Assembly (NCBI RefSeq): GCF_041260155.1
Contig: NC_091938.1
Span: 19,118,632 to 19,182,631 of the forward strand
Source: Ptychodera flava
Taxonomy: Eukaryota; Hemichordata; Enteropneusta; Ptychoderidae
DNA length: 64,000 nt
Direction: 5' to 3'
The translations under genes and the position numbers were made by a program. Below are positions 13,521-55,974 of this stretch, in pieces. The number at the start of each line of letters is the position of its first letter. Position 1 is the first letter of the stretch. The notes beneath the pieces are model-generated. The model made no database searches. It was not told the DNA's origin and saw only the letters and a list, made by a program, of their open reading frames with translations.

Positions 13521-15582
13521 GTGTATGTCCCGCATAAATTCAAAGTTAATTTTGCTTAAAATGAGCCATGCTATATGATTTTGCCACCCCTACTTTATCA
13601 AATAAATGCATCACCCCAATGAAACGACGCGGTTAAATATTATTAAAATGCAATATGTTGTGCGACTTTGAGTTAGCTGCCATTCGGGTCGTTTCGGAAT
13701 TCGCGGGCATTGCCACCGGAAATGACGTAACTAATAGAATGTACGAGTGTTCACCTCGGCCATAGCGAATGCTTACCGCTGTGGCTTCAACATGGTGAGA
13801 AGTTACGCCTTTGGTGGCTGAAGTAACTGCAGCCATTGTCAGTTTATTGCATTTTAGGATGATGTATTAGCCGCATTTGACAAAATTACAAGAAAGGGTC
13901 GGAAAAGAGGCATTCAGACAAGCGTTTTCTGCGGTGCACATTTTCGAGTGCCGTGACTTAGAATAAACACGGTTCGGAAGCCAGATGTACGGTAAGATAG
14001 ACTTTAATTCCTGGAGTTACTACATCGATTATGTAATCGCAATGCCGTACCAGTACGACCATTGTCACCAGAAAGCTTCGCGTGTATCATCATCAACTGT
14101 GGACAAGTGCGAGAACAGCAGCAAGACTGCGACAGGTTGCCCAAAACATGTCAAGGATGCGGGGGCCGCGGAGAAGTATGGCCGTGTTTACATCCCCAAG
14201 ACTGATCGCCGATTCAGATGCTTTACGAAAGTGACTGTAAATAAATAAATGAATACAAGTACTAGATCCCATGCATGTGTGACTCTATAATTAGTAACGT
14301 TAGGAGATATCTAATTTTATATTCCTAAAACGTTTGCGTAGTGATTGACTGACTCTTTGCGAGACTGAACGATAGGTTGTGTATAATACAGCACGGCGCT
14401 GCCAGTAACAGTGACACAACGTGTAGCAAAGAAGTTTATACTGTTGACGAAGCAGTCGCGTTGTATCATCTGTTCCCTTCTGCTCGACTAAGTCTCCCCT
14501 AAAATATTTTAGCTTCTTTGAGAATTTCGCAGTCATGAAACAATGAACACTGTGCTTTATATCGCTGACACTTAATCAAGAAAAAAAACTGCGGAAGCGT
14601 AGCTGATCACTCCGTCCATAGACCCTAAAAACGGATGCTCCGTCAGAGAAATGGCCGGCTGAGCCGCCCGGCCTCGGGTGCCAGTGTGCCCGATATTTAC
14701 ATCATGTCAATTTTAATGTATCTCATCCCGAGAATTTGGCTAGACATGTCTTTACCGTCACATATTTTTAAAAGTGCCAATGTTCATGTGAGGTTTTATA
14801 ACGCCAAACTGAAGATTTTGCGGCGAGAATACTACCTTTGGTGTTTATGCTAACATGACCCTCAGCCTGTTCCACTTCCAGCTGTTGAATGATAGGAAAG
14901 ATGTGTGTTATGAACGGTGGACAATTTTCAACTTGATCTCTACTACATTTATCTACAAGCGTCATGGTGTAATTCAAATTTTATATACAGATTTTGAACG
15001 AGGCAATTTGTGTTGAGAAGTAATAATAAGGTGGGATGGCAACTCCAGACTTATATTTATATTTGTTAGCTTGCGTATGTGTGTACGGTAGTGCACTGGT
15101 GTGTTTGACTGTGGTCACGGTGGGCTTGTCACTGACGCGACGGTCAACAAGAGTTCCGCTCTTGTTCTCGTTTAAGTTAAGGTCCGACTGTTAAAATTTG
15201 CAGGCCTGTAAATTCTGAACAGCTTTGTCATATCTTCTGTGACGATGATATTCTCAGTTGCACTGCTTTCACTCATGAAATTATAGTCAATGCACGAAGT
15301 CACCATCACCCATTCTATTAGTGACGTCACAGCTACTTACGCCAAAACGGGGCGAGCTCGGCAATTTCCGGAAATGTCGCCATGATGGAAATCGAAAAGT
15401 GCAACTTTTCCCGTGTTTTCGTCGAAATAACATAATACAACCGTCTAAAAACCGCTCAAATAAGCTTCAGTTTGTGTGTAAATGTTTGTTTTATTAATAC
15501 CAATTTCATTGACAACCAGAACTATATATAGTATATGCCCAAAGTCAAACGAAAAAGTCTCAAAATGTGGCAGGACTCACCC
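13521..15582. mobile_element. 2,062-bp insertion flanked by TTTAAA
   Basis: Copy B has a single TTTAAA where copy A has TTTAAA at 13515-13520 and 15583-15588 around 2,062 extra bases. The ends are weakly inverted (GTGTATGTCCCGC against GGGTGAGTCCTGC read inward). The interior includes an open stretch at 13985-14248 (87 codons, CHQKASRVSSSTVDKCENSS) followed by AATAAATAAATG. I recognise no transposase. The TTTAAA target contains TTAA, as used by piggyBac-type elements, but the ends do not match that family well enough to name it. Confidence 0.7.
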
Positions 15583-15989
15583 TTTAAACTTGAAAACAAA
15601 AGTAATGTCCAGAAATATAATATCTTAACTTGTCAATGAACTTCTTTTGACTTTTTCATGTATTGTATTCAGAAGTGTTAGAATTGATCTATAGAATTGA
15701 AAATATTTTACTCTCAATTTAGCAATTTACAAATTTATGTAACGCCGAAAACACACAGCTCTCACTTCACATTTTTTCCTTAGGTGGTTTACTTTCCGTA
15801 ATTAATATCACGTTTGATTGGCCAATATGTCCTTATTTTTTGTCTTTTCGACACCATTAGATTATTCCTGTTCAAAGATACCAACATGGCACCTGTTTTT
15901 GAATGTGGCTGGATTGTACTGTATTCTGCAGTGTTTGCACCACATTGTATCTTGTTTCGGTCATCCTTTAAAACATATTGTTTGTGATG

Positions 15990-15995
15990 AATAAA
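15990..15995 (+). terminator. Candidate poly(A) signal, copy A
   Basis: AATAAA in the context GATGAATAAAGTTTTGCAC, kept in both gene copies amid otherwise diverging flank. If used, the 3' UTR would be over 4 kb in copy A and about 2 kb in copy B. Confidence 0.3.
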
Positions 15996-16044
15996 GTTTT
16001 GCACCATCAGAGTAAATGTACTTGCATGTAATTGATGTCTACTA

Positions 16045-16205
16045 TAGGACTAAAATCAATCCAAGTATTATATAATTGTAGCTGAGTTATTGAACCAATC
16101 TTTTTGAGATTAGGGATTTTGTCGAGCGGTTCTGTCTGTGGCTTCTCTGCTAGGTGACTAGGTAACGTACGTTGTGAGTTCGAACCCCAGTGAAGCCACC
16201 ATATA
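16045..16205 (+). mobile_element. tRNA-derived SINE in the copy A flank
   Basis: Absent from the aligned position in copy B (about 50,280). Contains GTCGAGCGGTTCTGTCTG (A-box region) and GAGTTCGAACCCC (B box), closely related to the head at 4148. It follows the duplication in time. Confidence 0.65.
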
Positions 16206-16639
16206 TATTTACACCTAAATGCCTTTGTTTTAAGACAGTCATTGAGTTTTCTTTTATTTCATGTTTGTGTTGGTTTCATCAATAACACAAACTGGCAATT
16301 CTATGTTCACATCCCTGGTTGTATGATACTATTAATTGGTTGATATGAATTTGAAAGTTCCTAATATAAGGTTTACCTTGAACTGCCTTCGCATCGAAAA
16401 ATGTTAATTTCTCACACGTATGAGTGGTTTCATTCTTAAACGTGTAGAATTCAAAAGTTGTACAGGAGGTGCAATGAATCGCCATTATTTTATTCTCCGC
16501 CTGAGTCAATAAGACTATGAAATGAAAGCTAATTAGTTTTTGAATACATACTTTTCCATTTAGACTGATTACTCTTGACAAATTTGACTATTGGTCTGCA
16601 ATAGCAGAAATATGTAATTTTACGTTGATTAATTGTACA

Positions 16640-16831
16640 TGTCATATCCATCATAAATTATGCCAAGTGATATTTCTACCGTGTAACTTTTGGCCCACGC
16701 TGACACTTGAGTCAACCATTCGTACACGTCACGATCATTACGAGCGTAATTAATTTAATACTTGAGTCAGTCATTCGCGTTTTGTCGGTCAAAACAGCCA
16801 GGCGTCAGGCATAATCCTGTCCAAAAAAGCA
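16640..16831 (+). promoter_or_regulatory. Candidate promoter of copy B with paired AP-1-like sites
   Basis: The stretch just before the signal-peptide exon contains two copies of an imperfect direct repeat beginning ACTTGAGTCA and ending in CATTCG. TGAGTCA falls at 16708-16714 and 16763-16769, 55 bases apart, and matches the AP-1 consensus. No TATA box is clear. The transcription start is not determined. Confidence 0.4.
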
Positions 16832-48265
<31,434 letters not shown>

Positions 48266-49419
48266 AACTGCAAATTTAGTATCACAATGAGAAAATTAAG
48301 ATTGCAAGAAAGAGCATACTTCTAAACAGCATTTAACATCAATTTTCGTATATTTGGAACAGTTTTACTCCCTTTCAGTTCCTGACGCTAAATCGAAACT
48401 CCTATTGCTCATTAATGGGACTTTTATGACACTGAACGTTGTGAAAGTGTTTATTGGAGAGAATGTTCCTCGATGAATAATACCAAATTACCCATGACAT
48501 ACACTGACAAAAGTTTTGGTTTGACATTTTGTTTCGTTTGGTTTTGGGGTGATGCAGGTCGTAAAACTATTTCTGGTAACCCGATATTTTCTATTTCAAA
48601 AGTTTAAAATCATTTGTGATCGGATGAAATCTAGTAGTCCAAAATGGCTACTTCATCTGCACTGCCACGATTGCACTCTCTGTGATTTGTCAAATATGTT
48701 AAACCGTTTGCTATAGTTCTACTTTTCAATAGAATACATATGATTTTGGAAGATTTACTCTCGATAGTGTCATAAAATACCAGAAAACTCCTCCTACCTT
48801 GCCTATTTTTGTCCTCGTACAATCATCAGGTCCGGTCCAGAAGAAGTCGTTTACAATACAGGAATAACGATAAAAATGACGAGGTCAACGTGCCATCCGA
48901 AACCATAGTATTGGAAGAGATCTAATAACGCGTTGCTAGCCATCCCGGTAAAATGTTTGATACATGTTTCATGGAACATATACTTTCTAAATAATATATC
49001 TCAAAACTCCCAGTTACGTTGCTAACAAAAAGAACATTAAGTATGCAGCAATCAAACATTGGAATTCTCTATCGTCTTCATACAAGCAACTAACATCTAG
49101 ACAAATTTAGGTTTAAAATGGAATTACGATGCCATTTAATGAACACAGAGTAATTTGTATCTTTTTTCTTGATTGTTTTTTATTTATTTTATTGTATTTT
49201 TAATTATCTCTTTATCTCTGACATGTATTTTTTGTCCTTACTCAAGCCCTTTGTTTATTGTTATTAGCTGATAGTGGGCCATGGACTCGACTAGTCAGAG
49301 TGGCCTATTTTCATCGTCCACACCAGATAAAGTTGTATTTTCACCGTTACAATCCCTTTGTTGCTCTCTCCTGTATTTGTATCTTTGTCTGGTTAAATAA
49401 GCCAATTTATAATGAAAAA

Positions 49420-49715
49420 GTAAACAGTTTAAATTTTGCTCAAGGTTTCCTAAGTGAAACTTTAAAATATTATCTTACCAAATCAAGAATAAAAATCGGG
49501 GGTCACCGCACAAAGTTTGGTACCAGAGAAACAAATTGCCGATCATTTACCGATAATTTAGACTCAAAATGGTAGCGATCTCTGTGGTAACTCTATCGGG
49601 AAAATAAAAACTTTCTCACTCGAACAGCTTTAAAATGAACCATACCACAAAAGTATGGAAAACAATTGACAGTCCAGATACCTGTCCCATAGGAGCATTG
49701 TACCTTAACGTAACC
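49420..49715 (+). mobile_element. AAGGTA-type MITE copy, copy B flank
   Basis: Family body from TTTTGCTCAAGGTTTCC through AAGTTTGGTACCAGAGAAAC to GCATTGTACCTTAA. Aligned with 13,095-13,425 in copy A. Confidence 0.55.
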
Positions 49716-50231
49716 ATAAGACGTTTCCCAACAGTGATCCTTTCGCATTGCAGAGTTGAAATTTCTACACAAGGCTCAACATACTAAACTTCTGAAGGTC
49801 GAAGCGTCCGCATACTTCGATTTATGAATTTAAACTTAAAACAAAAGTAAGCGTCCACAAATATACCTTAACTTGTCAATGCACTTGTTTTAAGTTTTTA
49901 GTTTAGTGTATTCAGAAGTGTTAGAATTGATCTATAGATAATATTTTACACTCATTATTAAGCGATTCATAAATTTATAAAATGCCGAAAACGCATAATT
50001 CTCACGTTTACATCTTTGCGTTGGTTGGTTTATTTTCCATGATTAATATTATGCTTGGCCAATATGTCTTTATTTTTGTCTTTTCGGCACCATTAGATTA
50101 ATTTTGCTCAAAGATACAAAACATTGACACCTGTTTTTGAATGCTTTGTTGAAGTGTACTGTATTCTGCAGTATTTTCATGACACAGTGTATTGTATTTG
50201 TCATCATTTAAGACACTTATTTTTTCTGTTG

Positions 50232-50237
50232 AATAAA
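50232..50237 (+). terminator. Candidate poly(A) signal, copy B
   Basis: AATAAA in the context TTGAATAAAGTTTTGCAC, aligned with the same signal in copy A. Nearer AATAAA words may be used instead. Confidence 0.3.
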
Positions 50238-50545
50238 GTTTTGCACAATCCAAGTAAATGTAATGGCATGTTATTGATGTCCACATATGCTTACGCTTAA
50301 ATGCCTTCGGTTTAGGACGGTCAGTGATTGTTTTCGTTTATTACATGTTTGTGTTGGTTTCACCCATAACACAAACTGGTTATGTTCACTTCCCCGGTTG
50401 TATGATACTATTAATTGGTTGATATCAATTTGTAAGTTTCTATAGTATAAGGTACCTGGAACTGCCTTCATTTCTCACACATATGAGTGGTTTCATTCTT
50501 AAACGTGGAGAATTCAAAGCCTGTATGGGAAGTGCAATGTTCTCT

Positions 50546-52063
50546 CATGAAAATGCAATCATGGGCCCTGATATTTGCCCATGCTGAAAGAACCTGTAAT
50601 TCTAATCAGTACCGGTTTCATTAGTAACCGGAATTCATGGTTACGCAAACCATCGCCACACGCTCACTCTATACAGAAGAACAGCAAAGGATGAATATGA
50701 TTTCAACCAATCAACGAGAAGAGCTCATTTAATCATCCAATTGCATACATTGTCTATAAGTCGACATGCATCTCCTATCTCTATGGAAGTGCTGTTTTAA
50801 CTCGGTTAAGAGACATCAAAACAGGTCCAATGATCAGTATCATTCAACGTATTAAAATAAATGATTTACCAGATCCAAGGAGCAAATAGAAAATGACAAG
50901 AGCAATAAGGTTATCTTGAAACACTAATTATTGGTGTTACAAGGCGTTTGGAATGGTTATGATCATGGCATTCAGAAAAAGAGATGGCCCCATGACTCTA
51001 ACGTTTTGAATGCATGCACATATTGTAATGGAATCCGTTGCTGCAATCTTATATTTTGAAAAAGTCCACAGACAGTGTTGTAGTCCAACTAGCCATAGTA
51101 AACTTTCCCGCAAGTGTATTAATTTTCTTGCATGCCAAAGGAAAGATTGTGAAGTAATGTGCCTTTTTTATTGCAAGGCTGGGAGCTCGGACACTTTGAA
51201 CCAGGACGGGTAGGGTTACACAGAATCCACACGTTTTCTTTACAATTAGCTTAGCGTGGGTACTGCGAATGATGATTTTATATCAGTTAGCAGTAAGTAT
51301 AGTTTTAACAGTTGTAGGGAGATTAAATGTATTTTACATTAAGCAAAATTAAGCAAAAATGTACAATCAATTTCCAGTAATAACTATGTCTGAGCATCAG
51401 CCTCTAAGGCGGACACGCTACTGATACATAAAATAAAGACGTTGTCAAAAGGCATTCTTGTAAACACGGTACATTAAATTACATATTACACAAAACCAGT
51501 TTGATGCAGCGAAGCACGACCACGTTTTTAAGAACGTGTTGAATAAATAAAGACTTGAGAGGAATGTTGAAAAAATTGCCTGGTAGGCGGCCACAGGTGC
51601 CTGGAGTTGCCAGTGTATACATAAAGAGAAGATGTATACTACACTGGAACTCCAGGCACCTGTGCTGTAGGCTAAGGATAAAATTCTGTTCACTGAATAA
51701 ACCCAGTGCCGCACACTAAAGAAGTATTATTTAACTATCTAATTCTATCGCCTTTGCAGTTCGTACAGAATGTCACGACCGGTTTGATAAGATTGAACAG
51801 ATGTTCACGAAAATGGTGTATAAACCGGTCATATGATCTGACACCTCGTAAGGTAGCACGTTTGCTTCTAACAATCGTTTTGTCTTTTTACAGTGTTTGA
51901 CTAGCCGTCCCCCTGCCTATCTATTAGTTTCCTACTTTGCACCATATGATCTACCAATTGCTATCTCGCACAAATGAGGAATTGTATCTGCACTGAAGAC
52001 GTAGACCGGGGCGGTTATAATCCGGTCATTAAAATATGGGTTCTACATTATGGGACCCAAAAC
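50546..52063. other. Intergenic stretch after the duplication
   Basis: No homology to copy A's flank and no convincing gene. It includes a short hairpin at 51,592-51,664. Confidence 0.5.
51592..51664. repeat. 73-base hairpin
   Basis: CACAGGTGCCTGGAGTTG and, inverted, CACAGGTGCCTGGAGTTC form arms of about 31 bases with two small bulges and a loop of about ten. The size and shape fit either a tiny foldback repeat or a microRNA precursor. Nothing in the sequence decides between them. Confidence 0.6.
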
Positions 52064-52396
52064 TCAGTCTTCCATCAACACTGAAGGTCTCTCTTTCATC
52101 CAGATTTTACCGTGCAAAGTTTTGCAGAAGCTGATTTCGCCGTCCACTTTTTCAATTATGTAACTGTTATCTGATTCTTCCGTGTGGCTGGCAATGGGCT
52201 CGGAATGCCATTCACCCGAACAGTCCTTCGTTTTCACACAAATTGTGTTCTTACCCGGAGGCGTTTGGACTGTGACGTAGTTACCACTCGCAATCACGTG
52301 ACTCTGGGGTTCGTGACTATCGTCGCTGCAACTGATAATTATTTGTATAGGTTCTCCCGTCCCGTTAGCGATGTTTGTTGTATGGCTGTTTCCCAT
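52064..52396 (-). CDS. Small intronless gene, putative N-myristoylated protein (110 aa)
   Basis: A single open frame starting MGNSHTTNIANGTGEPIQ in a strong start context (GACCATGG). Gly-2 with Ser-5 nearly fits the N-myristoylation pattern. The rest is strand-rich with alternating hydrophobics (IQIIISCSD, NYVTVQTPPGKNTICVKT, NSYIIEKVDGEISFCKT, GKIWMKERPSVLMED), suggesting one small beta-sandwich. It has five cysteines and no signal peptide or membrane segment. I recall similar short MGNSxxxNxTN proteins in marine invertebrates but can name no function. The stop is followed by GTTTTGGGTCCC; no clear AATAAA lies close by. Confidence 0.6.
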   Translation of the reverse strand: MGNSHTTNIANGTGEPIQIIISCSDDSHEPQSHVIASGNYVTVQTPPGKNTICVKTKDCSGEWHSEPIASHTEESDNSYIIEKVDGEISFCKTLHGKIWMKERPSVLMED

Positions 52397-55090
52397 GGTC
52401 CTCTCGGTTCGGATTCAGTCCTACGAACAAAGCAAAACGCAATGAATTATGTTGGTAGAGGGCGATAAAGATACAAATCTCCTCAAGCGCCCCGATCTCT
52501 TTGGGAACATGGAAAGCGCCCTCAGCAGACGAAAGGTTCAGTTCACCTTTTTGTAACTTGACGTGTTTGTCTCGAGTTCTATTGACAATACACCAGGCAG
52601 ATATTTTGAAATTTCTCAAGCTAAAGATTAGCTTTTTAATATGCAAAGTTTCTCAATTGTGTAAACTTCATTTTTGAAATATTACCGCGCGTTTTACATA
52701 CACGTCATTAATTTAACTTTTATTTTCCCATGACTTTGAATGACAAGATTAGGTAAATGCTTTGCAGGCTTACCTTAAGAAATTTATACTCCGAATTGTG
52801 AAAAGTAAAGAAAAATAAGAAGTCATCCAGCTCTTTTTGCAATCATCGGTTTGCATATTGCACATTTGCGCATATAATTAAATGTCCTTAATTTGAAAAT
52901 TTACCAATAATAAGAGCACCTACGTTGAACTCAAATTGTCATATTGTGAGAGGGGTACCGTGATGTCGGTGTGTTTATTGTATAAGGCGCTTTAAATAAA
53001 ATTCTTTGTTTGCCGTCCACGTGCTGATAGGTTTTCAGAGAAAATTAAGAAAACAAACACAATGTTAACACTGTTACAAATAAATACATTATATTTCCTA
53101 AAGAAACGGAATATAAATTGTGCCTATGTTTATAACTTGTGTTTTTTGTCTGTGTTTGTTTTTTTCCTGGCTGGGTGGTAGGTTTTTAAAAAATCAAAGG
53201 ACGATAAACAAAGAATTTTCTTTAAATGGCCTAACCGAAGACGTCTGGCACACACCCTGCATGCTTTAATACCCGTTCTTTGAATCAAGACGGGGAAATT
53301 GTTGCTGTTTTCAAATGTGTTAAGAGAACGTGGGCAATGTCTTGTGTAATTGTGTGACCAATTTTTAAACAGGAACAAATTTTTGTGTGGGTAGTAAAGA
53401 TAAAGGGACTTCGGTAAGAATATTCTCGTAGAGTTAGGTTTAGAGAATCTTAACGGCTGATGTATAAGATTAGTGATAATTCGAAACTCGCTCATGTCAA
53501 AACAATCCAGCGCGACTGGTATCCATACCGACAAAGTGACCTGCGGGATACGTGTATAGGTACGTCTGTTCCTCAGATAATTGAATTACGGTGACACGGC
53601 ATAAGTGTGGGAGGAAAGACAAACGCTGGCACAAGGACTGGCTGTAGTATCACGTGGCATTGTGTACTACCTAATTGTTCGGTAAAATTATACGGTATAA
53701 GCCACAACAATTCGTTGTCTGCGGTCGTTAATGGGTGTCAGCGTTTGTTCATACAGCGCGTACAATCTTTGCACAAGCGGACGTCTTTACAGAGACAATT
53801 ACTGGTGTTGCTGTTTTTTGTGTTCATACTGTCAAACGTGATCCGCACGACTACTGAACTCTTTCCGAGTCAGGACAAAGTGGGGCCCCGCCTATTGCCC
53901 GATTTAGGCAGGGAACACAAATTTTAACTCTTCCGTAGTTCCTACAAAATCGGCGTCAATTGTCGGTCACCTTTGAAATCGTAGTGCGTGTACATGTAGA
54001 AAGAAAGAGTTCTCCGGCCTACAGTTTATAAGGCACGCAAAAGAAACGCAGTTTTCATATTTTCTATGTCAAGCAATATGACAACTTCAAGCCGACACAG
54101 CTCTCGTTACACTTACCACCCAAGTCCAGGATATCTGCAGATCTGCTGGCGTTCCAAGACTATCAGAGCTACAGAGAGTACGGTTACAAATACCGTTGCT
54201 ACAGCCAAATTTTCGAACACCACTCACAGCCCACAAGCAAGGTCTTCGTCAGCTGTATTAAGTTCGGCCAAGATAGGGATTATCGAGAGTGCCCGAATAT
54301 TTTTTTGGTTTTGTTTCCTTGTTTAATATGCATGGCGGATATCATTATGTAGTCAGATTGTTCGTAATGTCACGTGGGTGCACAACTGTAAAAGTTAGAC
54401 GTGGCTTGACTTCACTGTGTGCAGGATATGCCGCCCACTCGAGCAAAGAAAGCACAGACTAGACAGTGGTGTTTGTACAGAAATGAGTTCCGTGTACCGT
54501 ACAATACATGTTTTGTGACATGTATACAGTGACCTGAGCTTCGATTTGTTAAAGTAGGAAGCATAACAAATTGGTCAGCGTGGGGGTCAAAGCTTTCAAA
54601 GTGGACTCTTAAACAGTTCCCAATGGTTCCGCGTTAGTCGAGTAGTATAATCTGTGTATGCTTCAGTCGGACACTGATAGCATATTTTAAGTGATGGTTA
54701 GGTTTTTACCGATAAGAAACAGGGCGTACTTGTAGAATTGTTAAAGGGACATAAGCTTTAACTTCTGGCAAGTTTTTCAGTATTCTGCTTCATATCAACT
54801 ACCGTGTCTAACCCTAATCCGTTTGTCATGCTGAAATTTCGAGTATTCCTTTTGTCAACACAGCTTGTATGTGTGTAGTGATCATTGTTTATTGTCTACA
54901 AATGAATTCCAGTCCGGACTTGAATACAATTTTCAACAATAACAATGTAGATTGTACTCATATAGGTTGTGTTGATATGCTAAATACTTGGCATTAAATT
55001 ACATTTTAGGGATTCAATGCAAAAAGTGCAGGAAAACCACAAAACAAAAGTTCTGAAAAAAATAGCCAAAAGATACAGCTTATGGAGCTT

Positions 55091-55331
55091 TAAGGTAATA
55101 TGCGTCCCGAAAGTGAAAGACTTAAAATTTCGCTCAAATTTTCCTCGATGAACGTTCAAACATTTTCTTCCCAAATCACGAATAAAATTTTCTAATTTTG
55201 AAAAACTACTACGATGAAAATATTCTTATTCCAACAGCTTAAAAATGAGATCCACAGATGGTTGATCGGTAACGAATTGTAAAAATATGAGAGTTCGAGT
55301 AGTTTTCCCCGAGGCACATTCTACCTTAAGC
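55091..55331 (+). mobile_element. AAGGTA-type MITE, best-preserved ends
   Basis: Starts TTTAAGGTAATATGCGTCCC and ends GAGGCACATTCTACCTTAAG, which are imperfect inverted copies of each other over about 18 bases. About 240 bases, non-coding. This copy defines the family's termini. Confidence 0.75.
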
Positions 55332-55837
55332 ATTCGTACTCGACACATATACCAACATCACACTTGTTGACGGACCCCGCTCTCGCTCTAAAGTACATTC
55401 TGTCCCTTCAATACCAGCATACCTTCTTACCAAATGCAAATTTTGTAAATGTGGATTTGCGGGATCATGTCTGAACTGTATTAAAGTGATTGTAACCACA
55501 CCGATCGTGTTTACCGATTCTGTCGTGTCAGTTCAAAACCATTCGAGCAAGGAATGCCAGATGGGAAAGCCTTGTTAGTGCTCGTTTATTTGTAATTTCC
55601 AAGTGCGACAGCTATAGTTCGGTGACGTTGCATGATGTATTGACGTCACGACAGAAACGTAACCATGCCGCCATGACAAACACACACCGTTAACCACACT
55701 TCAAACATGCGTGAATCTGAGTCCATTTGAATTGGTTGCAAAACGCGGAAGTGAGTAAAATATCAGGTCAAGGCAGGGTCATCACGATCACATTACTCCG
55801 TCTGCGGCCTGAAATGTCACGTTTATTAGCATAAGTC

Positions 55838-55974
55838 AGGGCCGTAACCTACGGGGGCAGGGGGGAAAGCCCCCCCCCCCGGCCGAATTCTTCACACTGT
55901 CAACATGGAAATTACCCAAATCCCAGCTAAGCTAGATTCTGTCCCTCTTGACAACTTGGCCCGGCCACGGCCCT
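55838..55974. mobile_element. Small hAT-like MITE
   Basis: Ends AGGGCCGTAACC and, inverted, AGGGCCGTGGCC, with ATAAGT duplicated on both sides (55831-55836, 55975-55980). Internal C-run and G-run. The AGGGCC-type ends and 6-8-bp duplication suggest the hAT superfamily. Confidence 0.6.

Noticed and set aside
13633-14248. THAP-type transposase in the 2-kb insertion
   Set aside because: A CGAHF word recalls the end of a THAP domain, but the remaining zinc ligands and AVPTIF-like motif are not there.
53607-53927. 106-residue open frame with a hydrophobic run
   Set aside because: No recognisable domain, no splice or poly(A) support, and composition not distinct from neighbouring noncoding DNA.
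54030-54350. Possible exon reading YREYGYKYRCYSQIF and FGQDRDYRECPN
   Set aside because: It looks protein-like but has no start codon in frame, no convincing acceptor or donor, and no family I recognise. Kept only as a note for RNA-seq inspection.
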